Of a stretch of DNA of 64,000 nucleotides, positions 1 to 9,412 are shown piece after piece (position 1 is the first letter of the stretch; the number at the start of each line of letters is the position of its first letter). This DNA is from Thermoactinomyces vulgaris (GTDB lineage: Bacteria > Bacillota > Bacilli > Thermoactinomycetales > Thermoactinomycetaceae): assembly GCF_003688725.1 (NCBI RefSeq), contig NZ_REFP01000008.1, positions 310,001 through 374,000 of the forward strand, written 5' to 3'. The position numbers were made by a program, and so were the translations under genes. Under the pieces are notes generated by a model, which did not search any database, had not been told where the DNA came from, and worked only from the letters and a program-made list of their open reading frames with translations.

Positions 1-924
1 GAAGTGGTCAATGAAGAAGACGATTCGGATTTTGATGAAACCGAGGTCGATGACGAGGAGTTTGTGGATGATGATTTAAATGTTCCGCCGGGAGTTAAAA
101 TCAATGACCCTGTCCGGATGTATCTCAAAGAGATTGGCCGTGTTCCTTTGCTGACTGCGGAAGAAGAAGTCGAATTGGCTAAACGGATTGAACAGGGGGA
201 TGAAGAAGCCAAGCAGCGGCTGGCTGAAGCCAACTTGCGCCTGGTGGTCAGTATCGCCAAGCGGTATGTCGGACGGGGAATGTTGTTCTTGGATTTGATT
301 CAGGAAGGAAATATGGGGCTGATTAAAGCCGTTGAAAAGTTTGATTTCCGTAAAGGATTTAAATTCAGCACGTACGCAACCTGGTGGATCCGGCAAGCCA
401 TCACCCGCGCCATTGCCGATCAGGCCCGCACCATTCGAATCCCGGTTCATATGGTGGAAACCATTAATAAATTGATTCGCGTGTCCCGTCAATTGTTGCA
501 AGAACTCGGCCGGGAGCCGACACCGGAAGAAATTGCCGAAGAAATGGGTTTAAGCCCTGAAAAGGTACGGGAAATCATGAAAATTGCCCAAGAACCCGTT
601 TCGTTGGAAACGCCGATCGGAGAAGAAGATGACTCCCATCTGGGCGATTTCATTCCGGATGATGATGCACAAGCACCAGCGGATGCCGCGGCTTATGAAT
701 TGTTGAAAGAACAGTTGAAAGATGTGTTGGATACCTTGTCGGAACGGGAAGAAAATGTTTTGCGTTTACGTTTTGGATTGGATGATGGACGCACCCGCAC
801 TTTGGAAGAAGTCGGGAAAGTCTTTGGCGTGACACGGGAACGGATTCGTCAGATTGAAGCCAAAGCACTTCGCAAATTGCGTCATCCAAGCCGCAGCAAA
901 CGTTTAAAAGATTTCCTCGAATAA
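1..924 (+). CDS. sigA: Primary sigma factor SigA/RpoD (5' truncated by window edge)
   Basis: Housekeeping RNA polymerase sigma factor that directs core enzyme to -10/-35 promoters. The reading frame is open to base 1, so the gene starts outside the window; 307 residues are visible, against about 370 for the family, and most of region 1.1 is missing. An acidic stretch is followed by region 1.2 ([15 protein letters not shown]), region 2 with the core-binding and -10 melting helices ([32 protein letters not shown]), region 3, and region 4 ending in the -35 recognition helix ([20 protein letters not shown]). The gene ends at a strong terminator. In Bacillus sigA is followed closely by trmK-yqfO; here five other genes lie between them. 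Confidence 0.97.
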   Translation, partial: EVVNEEDDSDFDETEVDDEEFVDDDLNVPPGVKINDPVRMYLKEIGRVPLLTAEEEVELAKRIEQGDEEAKQRLAEANLRLVVSIAKRYVGRGMLFLDLIQEGNMGLIKAVEKFDFRKGFKFSTYATWWIRQAITRAIADQARTIRIPVHMVETINKLIRVSRQLLQELGREPTPEEIAEEMGLSPEKVREIMKIAQEPVSLETPIGEEDDSHLGDFIPDDDAQAPADAAAYELLKEQLKDVLDTLSEREENVLRLRFGLDDGRTRTLEEVGKVFGVTRERIRQIEAKALRKLRHPSRSKRLKDFLE

Positions 925-938
925 AATTTGGCGGTTTG

Positions 939-967
939 ACGCACCCAACCGGGTGCGTTTCTTTTTT
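939..967 (+). terminator. Intrinsic terminator after sigA
   Basis: An 8-bp perfect stem (ACGCACCC/GGGTGCGT) with a 4-base AACC loop is followed by a T-rich run. It ends the sigA transcript 15 bases after the stop codon. Confidence 0.9.
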
Positions 968-1055
968 GTTGATTCAATTTTATCCCTTTTCAACCCTCAT
1001 TGCAAATAAGTTTCGGACAATTTTGGGCCCGTTTGGGGCGAATAACCGAAAATTA

Positions 1056-1085
1056 TTGAATAAATAGAATAAAAAAATTTATAAT
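1056..1085 (+). promoter_or_regulatory. Sigma-A-type promoter of the acyl-CoA dehydrogenase operon
   Basis: TTGAAT at 1056-1061 and TATAAT at 1080-1085 are separated by 18 bases. Transcription would begin near 1092. That places the upstream in-frame ATG at 1090 outside the message and supports the start at 1129. Confidence 0.6.
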
Positions 1086-1128
1086 AAAAATGAAAACGCT
1101 GTCATTCGGACCGAAGGAGTGGGGAAAC

Positions 1129-2268
1129 ATGAACTACGAATTGACATCCGAGCAACAAATGATCCGATCTTTGATGCGTGATTTTGCCGAAGGAGAGGTG
1201 GCTCCGGGAGCGGATGAAAGGGATCGAAGCAAGCAATTTCCCAAGGATATTTTTCAGAAAATGTCCAATCTTAAATTAATGGGGTTGCCCTTTCCGGAAG
1301 AATACGGAGGAGCGGGTGCAGATACGATCAGCTTTGCCATTGCCGTGGAGGAATTGAGCCGGGTTTGTGCTTCCACCGGAATCACTTATTCTGCTCACAT
1401 CTCATTGGGGTGTGCTCCACTCTATCTCTTTGGAACCAAAGAACAAAAAGAAAAATATCTGGTTCCGTTGTGTGAAGGAAAGACCTTGGGGGCTTTTGGG
1501 CTCACCGAACCCAATGCCGGTTCCGATGCCGGAGGAACCAAAACCCGCGCTGTCAAAAAAGGGGACGAGTGGGTCATAAATGGCAGCAAATGTTTCATCA
1601 CTAATGCCAGTTATGCAAAGTATTTGGCTTTGACCGCCGTGACCGGCCAATCCGGAGACCGCAAAGAAATCACCGCGTTTATCGTTCCGACGGATGCGCC
1701 CGGGTTCCAAGTGCTGGATCATTATGTGAAGCTGGGGTTAAACAGTTCCAATACCACCGAATTGGTGTTGGAAGATGTGCACGTTCCGGAAGAAAATATT
1801 TTGGGGGAAAGGGGAAAAGGGTTTAAACAGTTTTTGATCACCCTGGACGGGGGCCGGATCGGGATCGGGGCCATGGCGGTCGGAATAGCGCAGGGAGCCT
1901 ATGAATTGGCTTTGAAGTATGCGAAAGAACGGAAACAATTTGGCCAATCTCTGTCCAAGTTTCAGGCGATTCAGCATAAATTGGCGGATATGCACATGAA
2001 AATTGAATTGGCCCGGACTTATGTATATAAAGCTGCCTGGTTGAAGGATCAGGGAAAACGGTTTACCAAGGAAGCTTCCATCTGTAAATTGTTTGCTTCG
2101 GAAGTGGCCATGGAAGTTGCCAATCAAGCGGTGCAAATTCATGGCGGCTGGGGATATATGCACGATTATAAAGTGGAGCGGTATTTCCGTGATGCCAAAT
2201 TGACCGAGATCGGGGAAGGAACCTCGGAGATTCAGCGCAATATCATTGCACGTGAAATCGGCTGTTGA
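1129..2268 (+). CDS. Acyl-CoA dehydrogenase (YngJ-like)
   Basis: FAD-dependent alpha,beta-dehydrogenation of acyl-CoA in fatty acid or branched-chain degradation. The 379 residues cover the whole family fold. Visible signatures are the FAD/substrate loop [15 protein letters not shown], the second half of the FAD site ([21 protein letters not shown]), the C-terminal helix [20 protein letters not shown] and the base-containing segment [17 protein letters not shown]. The ATG at 1129 has GGAGTGGGG upstream; an in-frame ATG at 1090 precedes the expected transcript start. The next gene starts 16 bases after its stop. Dehydrogenase plus acyl-CoA ligase resembles yngJ-yngI of B. subtilis. The chain-length preference cannot be read from the sequence. 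Confidence 0.93.
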   Translation: MNYELTSEQQMIRSLMRDFAEGEVAPGADERDRSKQFPKDIFQKMSNLKLMGLPFPEEYGGAGADTISFAIAVEELSRVCASTGITYSAHISLGCAPLYLFGTKEQKEKYLVPLCEGKTLGAFGLTEPNAGSDAGGTKTRAVKKGDEWVINGSKCFITNASYAKYLALTAVTGQSGDRKEITAFIVPTDAPGFQVLDHYVKLGLNSSNTTELVLEDVHVPEENILGERGKGFKQFLITLDGGRIGIGAMAVGIAQGAYELALKYAKERKQFGQSLSKFQAIQHKLADMHMKIELARTYVYKAAWLKDQGKRFTKEASICKLFASEVAMEVANQAVQIHGGWGYMHDYKVERYFRDAKLTEIGEGTSEIQRNIIAREIGC

Positions 2269-2284
2269 AAAGGGAGGTCATATC

Positions 2285-3949
2285 TTGGCGGAACTGGTTC
2301 ATTACACGCTGGGGGATTTGTTGGACGAACAAGTGAAGCTCCATGGAAAAAAAGAAGCGGTGATTTATCCGGAGAAAGGCATTCGCTGGACTTATGAGGA
2401 CTTTCAAAAAAAGGTGATCGAAGCTGCCAAAGGATTGATTAAGCTGGGGTTGGACAAAGGGCATCACCTGGCCATCTGGGCTCTGAACCAACCGGAATGG
2501 TTGATTTCCCAATTTGCCACCGGCATGACCGGGGTGGTTTTGATTACGGTCAACACCAATTACCGCGTGCGCGAACTGGAATATTTGCTGAAGCAATCGG
2601 ATACGGAGACACTGATTTTGGAGAGGGAAGTAAAAGGCGTTTCCTATGTCGATATGCTTTATGAAATATGCCCGGAGTTAAAAGAATGTCCGCCCGGCCG
2701 GTTAAAATCCAAGAGATTGCCCAAATTGAAAAATGTCATACTGCTCGATGATGAACCGGCCCCCGGGATGTTTTGCTGGAAGGACCTGATTGAAATGGGG
2801 AGGGAGGTCCGGGAGGAGGAAGTCAAAGCCCGTCAGGCATCTTTGCATCCGGATGATGTGATCAACATGCAGTACACGTCCGGCACCACCGGATTTCCAA
2901 AAGGCGTGATGCTTTCTCACCACAATATCATCAACAACGGGCGAAATATCGCAGAGTGCATGAAATTGACGGAGAAAGACCGCCTCTGTATACCGGTGCC
3001 TTTTTTTCATTGCTTCGGGTGCGTCCTGGGCACCCTAGCCGGCATCAGTGTCGGGGCGGCCCTGGTTCCCTTGATCACCTTTGACGCCGGAAAAGTGCTG
3101 GAGATTGTGGAAAAGGAAAAGTGTACAGGCCTGCACGGGGTGCCCACCATGTTTATTACCGAATTGAATCATCCGTCCTTCCGAAAGAAAAAGTACCCCC
3201 ATTTGCGAACGGGGATTATGGCCGGTTCCAATTGCCCGATTGAAGTGATGCGCAAAGTGACCGAAGACATGGGGGTCCGCGAAATCACCATTGCTTACGG
3301 CCAAACGGAGTCTTCACCGGTCATCACCCAGACCCGGACGGATGACCCTTTGGACGTGCGTGTGGCCACCGTGGGAAGGCCCTTGCCGCATGTGGAAGTG
3401 AAAATCATTGACCCCGAAAGCAACAAGCCGTTGCCTCCGGGAAAGCAAGGGGAGCTTTGCACCCGGGGTTACCATGTGATGAAAGGCTATTACAAAATGC
3501 CTGAGGCGACCCGGGAAGTGATTGATGAAGAAGGATGGCTTCACACCGGTGATTTGGCAGTGGAAAATGAAGATGGAACCTACCGGATTACCGGACGTTT
3601 GAAAGATATGATCATTCGTGGGGGCGAAAATATTTATCCGCGGGAGATTGAGGAATTTCTCTATACGCATCCCAAAGTTTTGGACATTCAAATTGTGGGA
3701 GTGCCGGACGAAAAGTATGGTGAAGTTTCGGTGGCTTTCATCCGGAAGAAAGAGGGGGTCGATTGTACGGAAGAGGAAATCATTGAGTTTTGCAAAGGGA
3801 ACATTGCCCGGTACAAAATCCCTTCCCAAGTCATTTTTGTGGACAAATATCCGATGACCGCCAGCGGAAAAATCCAAAAGTACAAGTTGCGGGAAGCCTT
3901 TATCCGAAAGGACTTGTCCGCCTATCAACAAGCGGGCGGCAAAGCTTGA
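2285..3949 (+). CDS. Acyl-CoA synthetase, AMP-forming (YngI-like)
   Basis: Activates a fatty or other carboxylic acid to its CoA thioester through an acyl-adenylate. The 554 residues carry the ANL-family signatures: P-loop-like MQYTSGTTGFPKGVMLSHHN, the YGQTESSPV adenine-pocket motif, the hinge TGDLAVENEDGTYRITGRLKDMI (split over two core motifs) and the catalytic lysine near the C-terminus in MTASGKIQKYKLRE. The TTG start at 2285 is preferred because GGGAGG ends 8 bases upstream; a longer GTG start at 2246 would overlap the dehydrogenase. The gene is in one operon with the preceding dehydrogenase, for which it could supply the substrate. The exact acid is unknown. Confidence 0.92.
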   Translation: MAELVHYTLGDLLDEQVKLHGKKEAVIYPEKGIRWTYEDFQKKVIEAAKGLIKLGLDKGHHLAIWALNQPEWLISQFATGMTGVVLITVNTNYRVRELEYLLKQSDTETLILEREVKGVSYVDMLYEICPELKECPPGRLKSKRLPKLKNVILLDDEPAPGMFCWKDLIEMGREVREEEVKARQASLHPDDVINMQYTSGTTGFPKGVMLSHHNIINNGRNIAECMKLTEKDRLCIPVPFFHCFGCVLGTLAGISVGAALVPLITFDAGKVLEIVEKEKCTGLHGVPTMFITELNHPSFRKKKYPHLRTGIMAGSNCPIEVMRKVTEDMGVREITIAYGQTESSPVITQTRTDDPLDVRVATVGRPLPHVEVKIIDPESNKPLPPGKQGELCTRGYHVMKGYYKMPEATREVIDEEGWLHTGDLAVENEDGTYRITGRLKDMIIRGGENIYPREIEEFLYTHPKVLDIQIVGVPDEKYGEVSVAFIRKKEGVDCTEEEIIEFCKGNIARYKIPSQVIFVDKYPMTASGKIQKYKLREAFIRKDLSAYQQAGGKA

Positions 3950-4035
3950 CCCTTGTCTTTTTTCCGGCTTCCCGGTACATTTAGAATGAATATCATCGGT
4001 CTGTATGGATTACAGCAAGAAATGGAGAGTCAAAA

Positions 4036-4650
4036 ATGGAGCGAATCCCTCCGATCTTGATGGATTTTCCGCATTCTTTCGAAACCGAACGTTTATGGAT
4101 TCGTTTGCCTTTGCCGGGAGACGGGGAAAAAGTGTATGAAGCCATGGTGGAAACCGAGGAGCTTTTGCGCCAATGGATGCCATGGGCGCAAACTCCCCCT
4201 TCCAAAGAACAAGCCGAAATCAATGTCAGGCAGGCACACAGCAAGTTCTTGGAGCGAACCGACTTGCGTTTCCATTTGTTTCACAAAGAGACCAAGGATT
4301 TTGTCGGGAGCAGCGGACTGCACCGGATTGACTGGAGCGTACCGAAATTTGAAATCGGTTATTGGTGCCGCAAGTCTTACATGAGACAGGGGTACATCAC
4401 TGAAGCGGTCCGGGGGTTGTCCGTATTTGCTTTTGAAATTTTAAAAGCCAACCGGGTGGAGATCCGCTGTGACCAACGAAATGTACGCAGCCGGAAAGTG
4501 GCTGAACGTTTGGGGTACCGGTTGGAAGGGATCCTGCGGAATTTCCATGTGTCCCCGGATCGCCAATTGGAAAATACGTGTGTATATGCAATGATTGCTG
4601 AAGACTTCCACAGTCTTTCATTACGGAAAAGCGGCGGTGCATCAATGTAG
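4036..4650 (+). CDS. GNAT N-acetyltransferase, RimJ/RimL type
   Basis: A 204-residue acetyl-CoA-dependent acetyltransferase of the RimJ/RimL/YdaF class. It begins with the typical FETERLWIRLPLPGDGEKVYEA strand and ligand region, carries the central strand FEIGYWCRKSYMRQGYITEA (acetyl-CoA pyrophosphate loop, here RQGYITEA), and ends with the NVRSRKVAERLGYRLEGILR motif common to the class. The ATG at 4036 is preceded by GGAGAG. The acceptor may be a ribosomal protein N-terminus, an amine or an antibiotic; nothing nearby decides this. It lies between the fatty-acid pair and hpd as a probable single gene with its own terminator overlapping the stop codon. Confidence 0.88.
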   Translation: MERIPPILMDFPHSFETERLWIRLPLPGDGEKVYEAMVETEELLRQWMPWAQTPPSKEQAEINVRQAHSKFLERTDLRFHLFHKETKDFVGSSGLHRIDWSVPKFEIGYWCRKSYMRQGYITEAVRGLSVFAFEILKANRVEIRCDQRNVRSRKVAERLGYRLEGILRNFHVSPDRQLENTCVYAMIAEDFHSLSLRKSGGASM

Positions 4651-4672
4651 ATGCTTGCGCTGTTTTTTTTTG
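4630..4672 (+). terminator. Terminator at the end of the RimJ/RimL-type acetyltransferase
   Basis: A GCATC/GATGC core stem, flanked by further AGCG/CGCT pairing, spans the stop codon and is followed by nine or more Ts. Confidence 0.7.
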
Positions 4673-4723
4673 CATATTAATCTATAAATGACAGATTATT
4701 TTATAAAGGAGGAATATTCTTAC

Positions 4724-5809
4724 ATGAGCGATTTTTTCCCAATCCATGATGTAGACTATTTAGAGTATTACACAGGAAATGCGAGGCAAGCTGCATCTTA
4801 TTTTTGCCAGACGTTTGGATTTCGTCCGGTTGCTTACAGCGGATTGGAAACCGGAAACCGCGAAACCGTTTCGTATCTGGTGGAACAAGGGAATGTGCGC
4901 TTTTTGATTACCGGGGCTTATTCTCCGGAGCATGAGATTTCCTCCTTTGTCAGGCAACACGGTGACGGAGTCAAAGATATTGCCCTTTTGGTGGACGATG
5001 TGGAAAGCGCTTTCAAAGAGGCGGTTTCCCGCGGAGGCATTGCCATCAAAGAACCGTATGAATTGAGGGATGAACAAGGGGTTTTGAAAAAAGCCGTCAT
5101 CGGCACCTATGGGGACACCGTCCATACGCTTGTGGAGCGGAAAAAATACAAAGGGTTGTTTGCGCCGGGCTTTATTCCGTGTGAAATGAACCTCCCCGTG
5201 CGGAATGCCGGCATCACCGGTGTGGACCATGTGGTGGGCAATGTGGAAAAAATGGAGACATGGGTGGCTTATTATGAGAAAGTCATGGGCTTTAAGCAGT
5301 TGATTCATTTTGATGACGAGGATATCAGCACGGAGTATTCGGCGTTGATGTCCAAAGTGATGCAAAACGGATCGGGAAGAATCAAGTTCCCCATCAACGA
5401 ACCGGCGGAAGGAAAGAAAAAATCACAAATCCAGGAGTTTTTGGAGTTTTATCACGGTGCGGGCGTTCAACATGTGGCGCTCCTTACCGATGACATTGTG
5501 AAAACCGTGGAAACGATGCAGAAAAACGGCGTGGAGTTTTTGGACACCCCGGATACGTATTATGAAGATTTGTTTGAACGCGTCGGCGACATTGATGAAA
5601 AGCTGGATGATTTGAAACGGCTCCGGATTTTGGTGGACCGGGATGATGAAGGATATCTGTTGCAGATCTTCACCAAACCGATTGTGGACCGTCCGACCTT
5701 GTTCTTTGAAATCATCCAGCGCAAAGGCGCCAGGGGATTTGGTGAAGGAAACTTTAAAGCTTTGTTTGAGGCGATTGAGCGGGAGCAGGCCCGGCGAGGC
5801 AACTTATAA
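4724..5809 (+). CDS. hpd: 4-hydroxyphenylpyruvate dioxygenase
   Basis: Fe(II) enzyme that converts 4-hydroxyphenylpyruvate to homogentisate in tyrosine catabolism. The 361 residues form two vicinal-oxygen-chelate domains. The iron triad is visible in the C-terminal domain: His169 (GVDHVVGNVE), His250 (GVQHVALLTDD) and Glu329 (LFFEIIQRKGARGFGEGNFK). The ATG at 4724 lies 9 bases after AAAGGAGGAA; an ATG 12 codons upstream has no ribosome site. No homogentisate dioxygenase or other tyrosine-pathway gene is seen in this window, so the rest of the pathway must lie elsewhere, or the product feeds a pigment. Confidence 0.95.
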   Translation: MSDFFPIHDVDYLEYYTGNARQAASYFCQTFGFRPVAYSGLETGNRETVSYLVEQGNVRFLITGAYSPEHEISSFVRQHGDGVKDIALLVDDVESAFKEAVSRGGIAIKEPYELRDEQGVLKKAVIGTYGDTVHTLVERKKYKGLFAPGFIPCEMNLPVRNAGITGVDHVVGNVEKMETWVAYYEKVMGFKQLIHFDDEDISTEYSALMSKVMQNGSGRIKFPINEPAEGKKKSQIQEFLEFYHGAGVQHVALLTDDIVKTVETMQKNGVEFLDTPDTYYEDLFERVGDIDEKLDDLKRLRILVDRDDEGYLLQIFTKPIVDRPTLFFEIIQRKGARGFGEGNFKALFEAIEREQARRGNL

Positions 5810-5920
5810 AGAGAAAATCATGAGACCCTGAGATGACAAGGCGGCTTTTCTCTGTCATAAATCCTCAATATTAAGGTCATCCTATGGAAGAATCCAATTG
5901 ACCAAATTGAGGTGACACAG

Positions 5921-7345
5921 ATGAAAGGCCGTGTATTTTCGCTCGTTCTCTCTTTGATTTTCGCCTCTTCGGTTTTGACCGGAATGGCGCCCCGTGTCAA
6001 TACAAGGGAAGGGGTCGCTTATGCGGACCGCCCTTTTTATCAGATGGATACAACCTTTTATCCGGAAAAGGATGAGTTGACGGGACATATGGTGGTCACT
6101 TTGCCGGAAAAAAGAAACGAACCGCAAAATGAAGTATATTTCAGGCTCTATCCCAATGCATTTCAAAATTGGAAGCACAAAGCCTCCAAACCGGAAAAAC
6201 CGGGTTACATCCGCGTTTTTCATGTGAAAGTGGATGGCAAAAGCGTGCAGCCCGATATCAAGGAAACGGTGATGAAAGTGCAGTTGCCCCGTTCCCTTCA
6301 AGACGGACAATCCGCCCGCATTGAGATGGATTTTTTATTGCATTTGCCCCGTGGAGGGATGCGGCTGAACACTTTCAAAAACACGGCCTTTTTGGCTCAG
6401 TGGTACCCGATGCTGGCCGTCAGGGATCAACACGGATGGCATACCGAACCGTACACCACGACCGGCGATCCCTTTTACTCGGTGATGTCTGATTTTGAAG
6501 TCACTTTCCGTCTCCCCGAAGGTTACCGGGTGATTTCCACGGGAAATGACAAAAATCAACCGGTACGCTCCAAAATCACCATCAAACAGGATCAAGTCCG
6601 CGACTTTGCAGCGGTTTTGACCAAAGATTACCGGTCGGTAAGCGGAAAGTACAAAGATATTCAAGTCAACCTTTGGTATATGAACGGGATGGAGGATGTG
6701 GCCAAACCCTTGTTGGAAGCAGCGGTATCCGGAATGAAATTTTACAGTGAAAAATTCGGACCCTATCCTTATGAAGAAGTCGATGTCGTGTTGGGGGAAA
6801 CCGGTGAAGGAATCGCCGGGATGGAATATCCGGGCCTGGTGACCTCCATTCCAAAAATCGGGACCAAAAAAGGGATCCAACCGGCCGTCAATGTGGTGGT
6901 GCACGAGCTGGCGCACCAGTGGTGGTACGGGGTGGTCGGCAACAACCAAGCCAAAGAACCCTGGCTGGATGAAGGGTTGACCACCTTCTCCGAGTTTTTG
7001 TATATGGAAGAGCAGATGAAAGAAGATGAACGGGAGCTTTTGAAGAAAGCATCGGAAAAAGCCGATGAAATTCATCAAACGGTGGGGATCAGTTCGGCTC
7101 AACCGTTGTATGATTACCCGGAACCGGTGTACGGTCTGATGGTGTACATTCGTCCGGCAGCCATGTTGTATGAACTGATGGACGAAATCGGAAGAGAGAA
7201 AGTCCTGGAGATCTTAAAAACCTATTATCACCGTTATCAATACAAAGTCGCCACCACCCGGGATTTTATCCGGACCGCAGGTGAAGTGGCCGGCAAAGAT
7301 TTGACTCCTTTTTTCCAAAAATGGTTGTACTTCAAGGAAGCTTAA
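5921..7345 (+). CDS. Secreted M1-family zinc metallopeptidase
   Basis: A putative exported aminopeptidase-like gluzincin of 474 residues, about half the size of full aminopeptidase N. A signal peptide runs over the first 30 or so residues (KGRVFSLVLSLIFASSVLTG). The zinc site is complete: HELAH with His328 and His332, then Glu351 in EPWLDEGLTTFSE, the HEXXH-18-E spacing. GMEYPG takes the place of the GAMEN exopeptidase motif. A beta-rich N-terminal domain precedes the catalytic domain. The ATG at 5921 is 6 bases after GAGGTG; a GTG at 5912 is possible but overlaps that site. It probably degrades peptides outside the membrane. Confidence 0.88.
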   Translation: MKGRVFSLVLSLIFASSVLTGMAPRVNTREGVAYADRPFYQMDTTFYPEKDELTGHMVVTLPEKRNEPQNEVYFRLYPNAFQNWKHKASKPEKPGYIRVFHVKVDGKSVQPDIKETVMKVQLPRSLQDGQSARIEMDFLLHLPRGGMRLNTFKNTAFLAQWYPMLAVRDQHGWHTEPYTTTGDPFYSVMSDFEVTFRLPEGYRVISTGNDKNQPVRSKITIKQDQVRDFAAVLTKDYRSVSGKYKDIQVNLWYMNGMEDVAKPLLEAAVSGMKFYSEKFGPYPYEEVDVVLGETGEGIAGMEYPGLVTSIPKIGTKKGIQPAVNVVVHELAHQWWYGVVGNNQAKEPWLDEGLTTFSEFLYMEEQMKEDERELLKKASEKADEIHQTVGISSAQPLYDYPEPVYGLMVYIRPAAMLYELMDEIGREKVLEILKTYYHRYQYKVATTRDFIRTAGEVAGKDLTPFFQKWLYFKEA

Positions 7346-7379
7346 ATTCGAGGGGGAAGGAACCGAAAACAACCAAGCG

Positions 7380-7450
7380 AAGGAAGTGATGACCCGTCAC
7401 TTCCTTCTTTGCTGTCCGGAGACGGCTCAACCAAACCGGTTGCTTTTTTG
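7380..7450 (+). terminator. Tandem hairpins after the M1 peptidase
   Basis: The first hairpin is AAGGAAGTGA/TCACTTCCTT (7380-7389 with 7397-7406). The second is CAACC/GGTTG (7428-7432 with 7438-7442) and is followed by CTTTTTTG. The second has the better T tail and is the likely stop point. Confidence 0.7.
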
Positions 7451-7463
7451 TTTAAAGGGTTCG

Positions 7464-7472
7464 TGCTATTAT
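7464..7472 (+). promoter_or_regulatory. Possible extended -10 promoter for trmK-yqfO
   Basis: TG-C-TATTAT at 7464-7472 forms an extended -10 element. No good -35 box is present at the proper distance. The trmK start is 45 bases downstream. Confidence 0.35.
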
Positions 7473-7516
7473 TCTAAGAGGCGTAAAGGTCTAAGTTTCA
7501 AGGGGGAGGGAAGAGG

Positions 7517-8260
7517 TTGTCGGATGATCCAATTGTCCTGTCGGCGCGCCTTCAGAAATTGACGGAATGGATCCCTTCCGGTGCGCGGGTGGCAGACATC
7601 GGCGGAGATCATGCCTATTTGCTGATTCATCAGGCCAAGGCCGGTTGTTTGTCACATGGAATTGTGGGAGAGTTAAACAAGGGGCCGTTTGAAAATGCCC
7701 GCCGCACCATCCGCATGGCAAAGGTGGAAAAGATGGTGGAAGTCCGCCTCGGAGACGGATTGTCAGTGTTAAAGCCGGATGAAGTCGATGTGGTTGTGAT
7801 CGCCGGAATGGGCGGGGCTTTGATTGCTCAGATTTTAAACGAGGGCAAAGAAAAACTGCACGGTGTGAAAAGGTTGATTTTGCAACCCAACATCGGCGGC
7901 CACAATGTCCGCAGGTGGTTGAAAGAAAACGGATTTTGCCTGGTGGATGAATCATTGGTGGAAGATGCCGGCATCTTGTATGAGGCGATGGCGGCCGAAC
8001 CCGGTGAGGAGAGGATTTATCACGAAATGGGCGGGGAGTTTTCGGAATCCACCTTAATGGAAGTGGGGCCGCTGCTTTTTAAGAAAAGGCATCCGCTTTT
8101 GAAAAGAAAAGTGATGCAGGAATGGGAATCGAAACAAAAGGTGTTTCGTTCATTGAAAAACGCGAAATCGGCGCCAGCTGTCACCAAAAGAGAACAACTG
8201 GCGGAACAATTAAAAGAATGGGAGAAGGTGAAAACATGTCTGTTCGCGGAGTCGACCTGA
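7517..8260 (+). CDS. trmK: tRNA (adenine-22-N1)-methyltransferase TrmK
   Basis: SAM-dependent enzyme that makes m1A22 in the D-loop of bacterial tRNAs, acting in the cytoplasm. The 247 residues show the SAM motif GARVADIGGDHAYLLI near residue 20, the IAGMGGALI motif IV loop near residue 95, the QPNIGGHNVRRWL segment, and a C-terminal coiled-coil arm typical of the family. The TTG start lies 7 bases after GGGGAGGG. The 3' end overlaps the start of yqfO by 25 bases, as in many Bacilli, so the two are translated from one message. Confidence 0.93.
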   Translation: MSDDPIVLSARLQKLTEWIPSGARVADIGGDHAYLLIHQAKAGCLSHGIVGELNKGPFENARRTIRMAKVEKMVEVRLGDGLSVLKPDEVDVVVIAGMGGALIAQILNEGKEKLHGVKRLILQPNIGGHNVRRWLKENGFCLVDESLVEDAGILYEAMAAEPGEERIYHEMGGEFSESTLMEVGPLLFKKRHPLLKRKVMQEWESKQKVFRSLKNAKSAPAVTKREQLAEQLKEWEKVKTCLFAEST

Positions 8261-9345
8261 TCAAAGCGATGGAATCGTATGCCCCTTCCGCTTTGGCTGT
8301 CGAAAAAGACCGGATTGGTTTACAGGTGGGGGATCCGCAAGGGGAAGTCCGGAAAGTGCTGGTCACCCTGGATGTGAATGAAGAAGTGGTGGATGAAGCG
8401 ATTCGCATCGGGGCCAATTGGATCGTGGCTCATCATGCGGTGATTTTTCATCCGTTGAAAGAAATCCGGACCGATGAGCCGGCAGGCAGAATGTTTGCCA
8501 AGTTGCTGGCACACGGCATCCATGTTTACATCGCGCACACTAATTTGGATGCGGCTGAGGGTGGAGTGAATGATGCCTTGGCCGACCGTCTCGGGCTCAC
8601 CGGCACCAAGGTTCTGATCGGCTATAAACAGGATGCATTGAAAAAACTGGTCGTCACCGTGCCGGTGGCTCATCATGAAGCGGTGCTGAATGCCATCAGC
8701 AGGGCCGGGGCCGGATGGATCGGGAACTATAGCCACTGCACGTTTAATGTGGAAGGAACCGGAACCTTTTTGCCGCGCGACGGGGCCAATCCGTTTATCG
8801 GCCAAACGGGGGAACTGGAAAAGGTGAAAGAGATCCGTTTGGAGACCATCATGCCGGCATCGATCGAAAAACGGGTGCTTGAAGCCATGTTCAAAGCCCA
8901 TCCATATGAGGAAGTGGCTTATGACATTTATCCGTTGGATTTGAAAGGCGAGCCGCTCGGGTTCGGACGAATCGGATCCTTGCCGGAAACGATGAAATTG
9001 GATGAATTTGCCCGTTTCGTCAAAGACGCTTTTGAATGTGACGGGGTTCGTGTGGTGGGGGACCCGGAAAAAGAAATCCGGAAAGTGGCGATTTTGGGAG
9101 GATCTGGCGGCCGTTACCTTCGCGATGTCAAACGGCAGGGGGCCGATGTTTACATCACGGGGGATGTGGATTATCATACGGCGCAAGAAGCCATGGATTT
9201 GGGAATTTCACTGGTGGATCCGGGACACCATGTTGAGCATTGGGTGGTTCCGTATGTTTGCAAGGAGCTGGAAAAACGGTTGAACCGCCAGGTTCCGGTC
9301 GAACCGTCGAAAGTGAACACCAACCCCTTTCGGTTTTGTGTTTGA
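8236..9345 (+). CDS. yqfO: Nif3-like dinuclear metal center protein YqfO
   Basis: Conserved Nif3/DUF34 protein, 369 residues. It is proposed to act on a cyclic purine or folate-related substrate, but its true reaction is unsettled. Metal ligands are visible in the N-terminal half (AHHAVIFHPLK, HTNLDAAEGGVNDALA) and the C-terminal half (DPGHHVEHWVVPYVCKELE). A PII/CutA-like domain is inserted between them around residues 130-240, which gives the long Bacillus form. The ATG at 8236 follows GGAGAAGG inside the end of trmK. The Gram-positive pairing trmK-yqfO is conserved. Confidence 0.92.
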   Translation: MSVRGVDLIKAMESYAPSALAVEKDRIGLQVGDPQGEVRKVLVTLDVNEEVVDEAIRIGANWIVAHHAVIFHPLKEIRTDEPAGRMFAKLLAHGIHVYIAHTNLDAAEGGVNDALADRLGLTGTKVLIGYKQDALKKLVVTVPVAHHEAVLNAISRAGAGWIGNYSHCTFNVEGTGTFLPRDGANPFIGQTGELEKVKEIRLETIMPASIEKRVLEAMFKAHPYEEVAYDIYPLDLKGEPLGFGRIGSLPETMKLDEFARFVKDAFECDGVRVVGDPEKEIRKVAILGGSGGRYLRDVKRQGADVYITGDVDYHTAQEAMDLGISLVDPGHHVEHWVVPYVCKELEKRLNRQVPVEPSKVNTNPFRFCV

Positions 9346-9366
9346 GCAAGTGGAAAGAGGTTCCTG

Positions 9367-9395
9367 TTGATATGACCCTGCTCCATTGTTATAAT
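9367..9395 (+). promoter_or_regulatory. Strong sigma-A promoter of rnpB
   Basis: TTGATA at 9367-9372 and a perfect TATAAT at 9390-9395 have a 17-base spacer. The predicted start is near 9402, about ten bases before the P1 helix of the RNase P RNA. Confidence 0.85.
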
Positions 9396-9412
9396 TAAAT
9401 TTACTGTACAAA

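Noticed and set aside
6335-7102. Minus-strand frame of 255 codons opposite the M1 peptidase
   Set aside because: Shadow of a well-supported gene with HEXXH motif; His- and Phe-rich translation typical of antisense frames.
8320-9186. Minus-strand frame of 288 codons opposite yqfO
   Set aside because: Antisense shadow of a conserved gene; no start signals.
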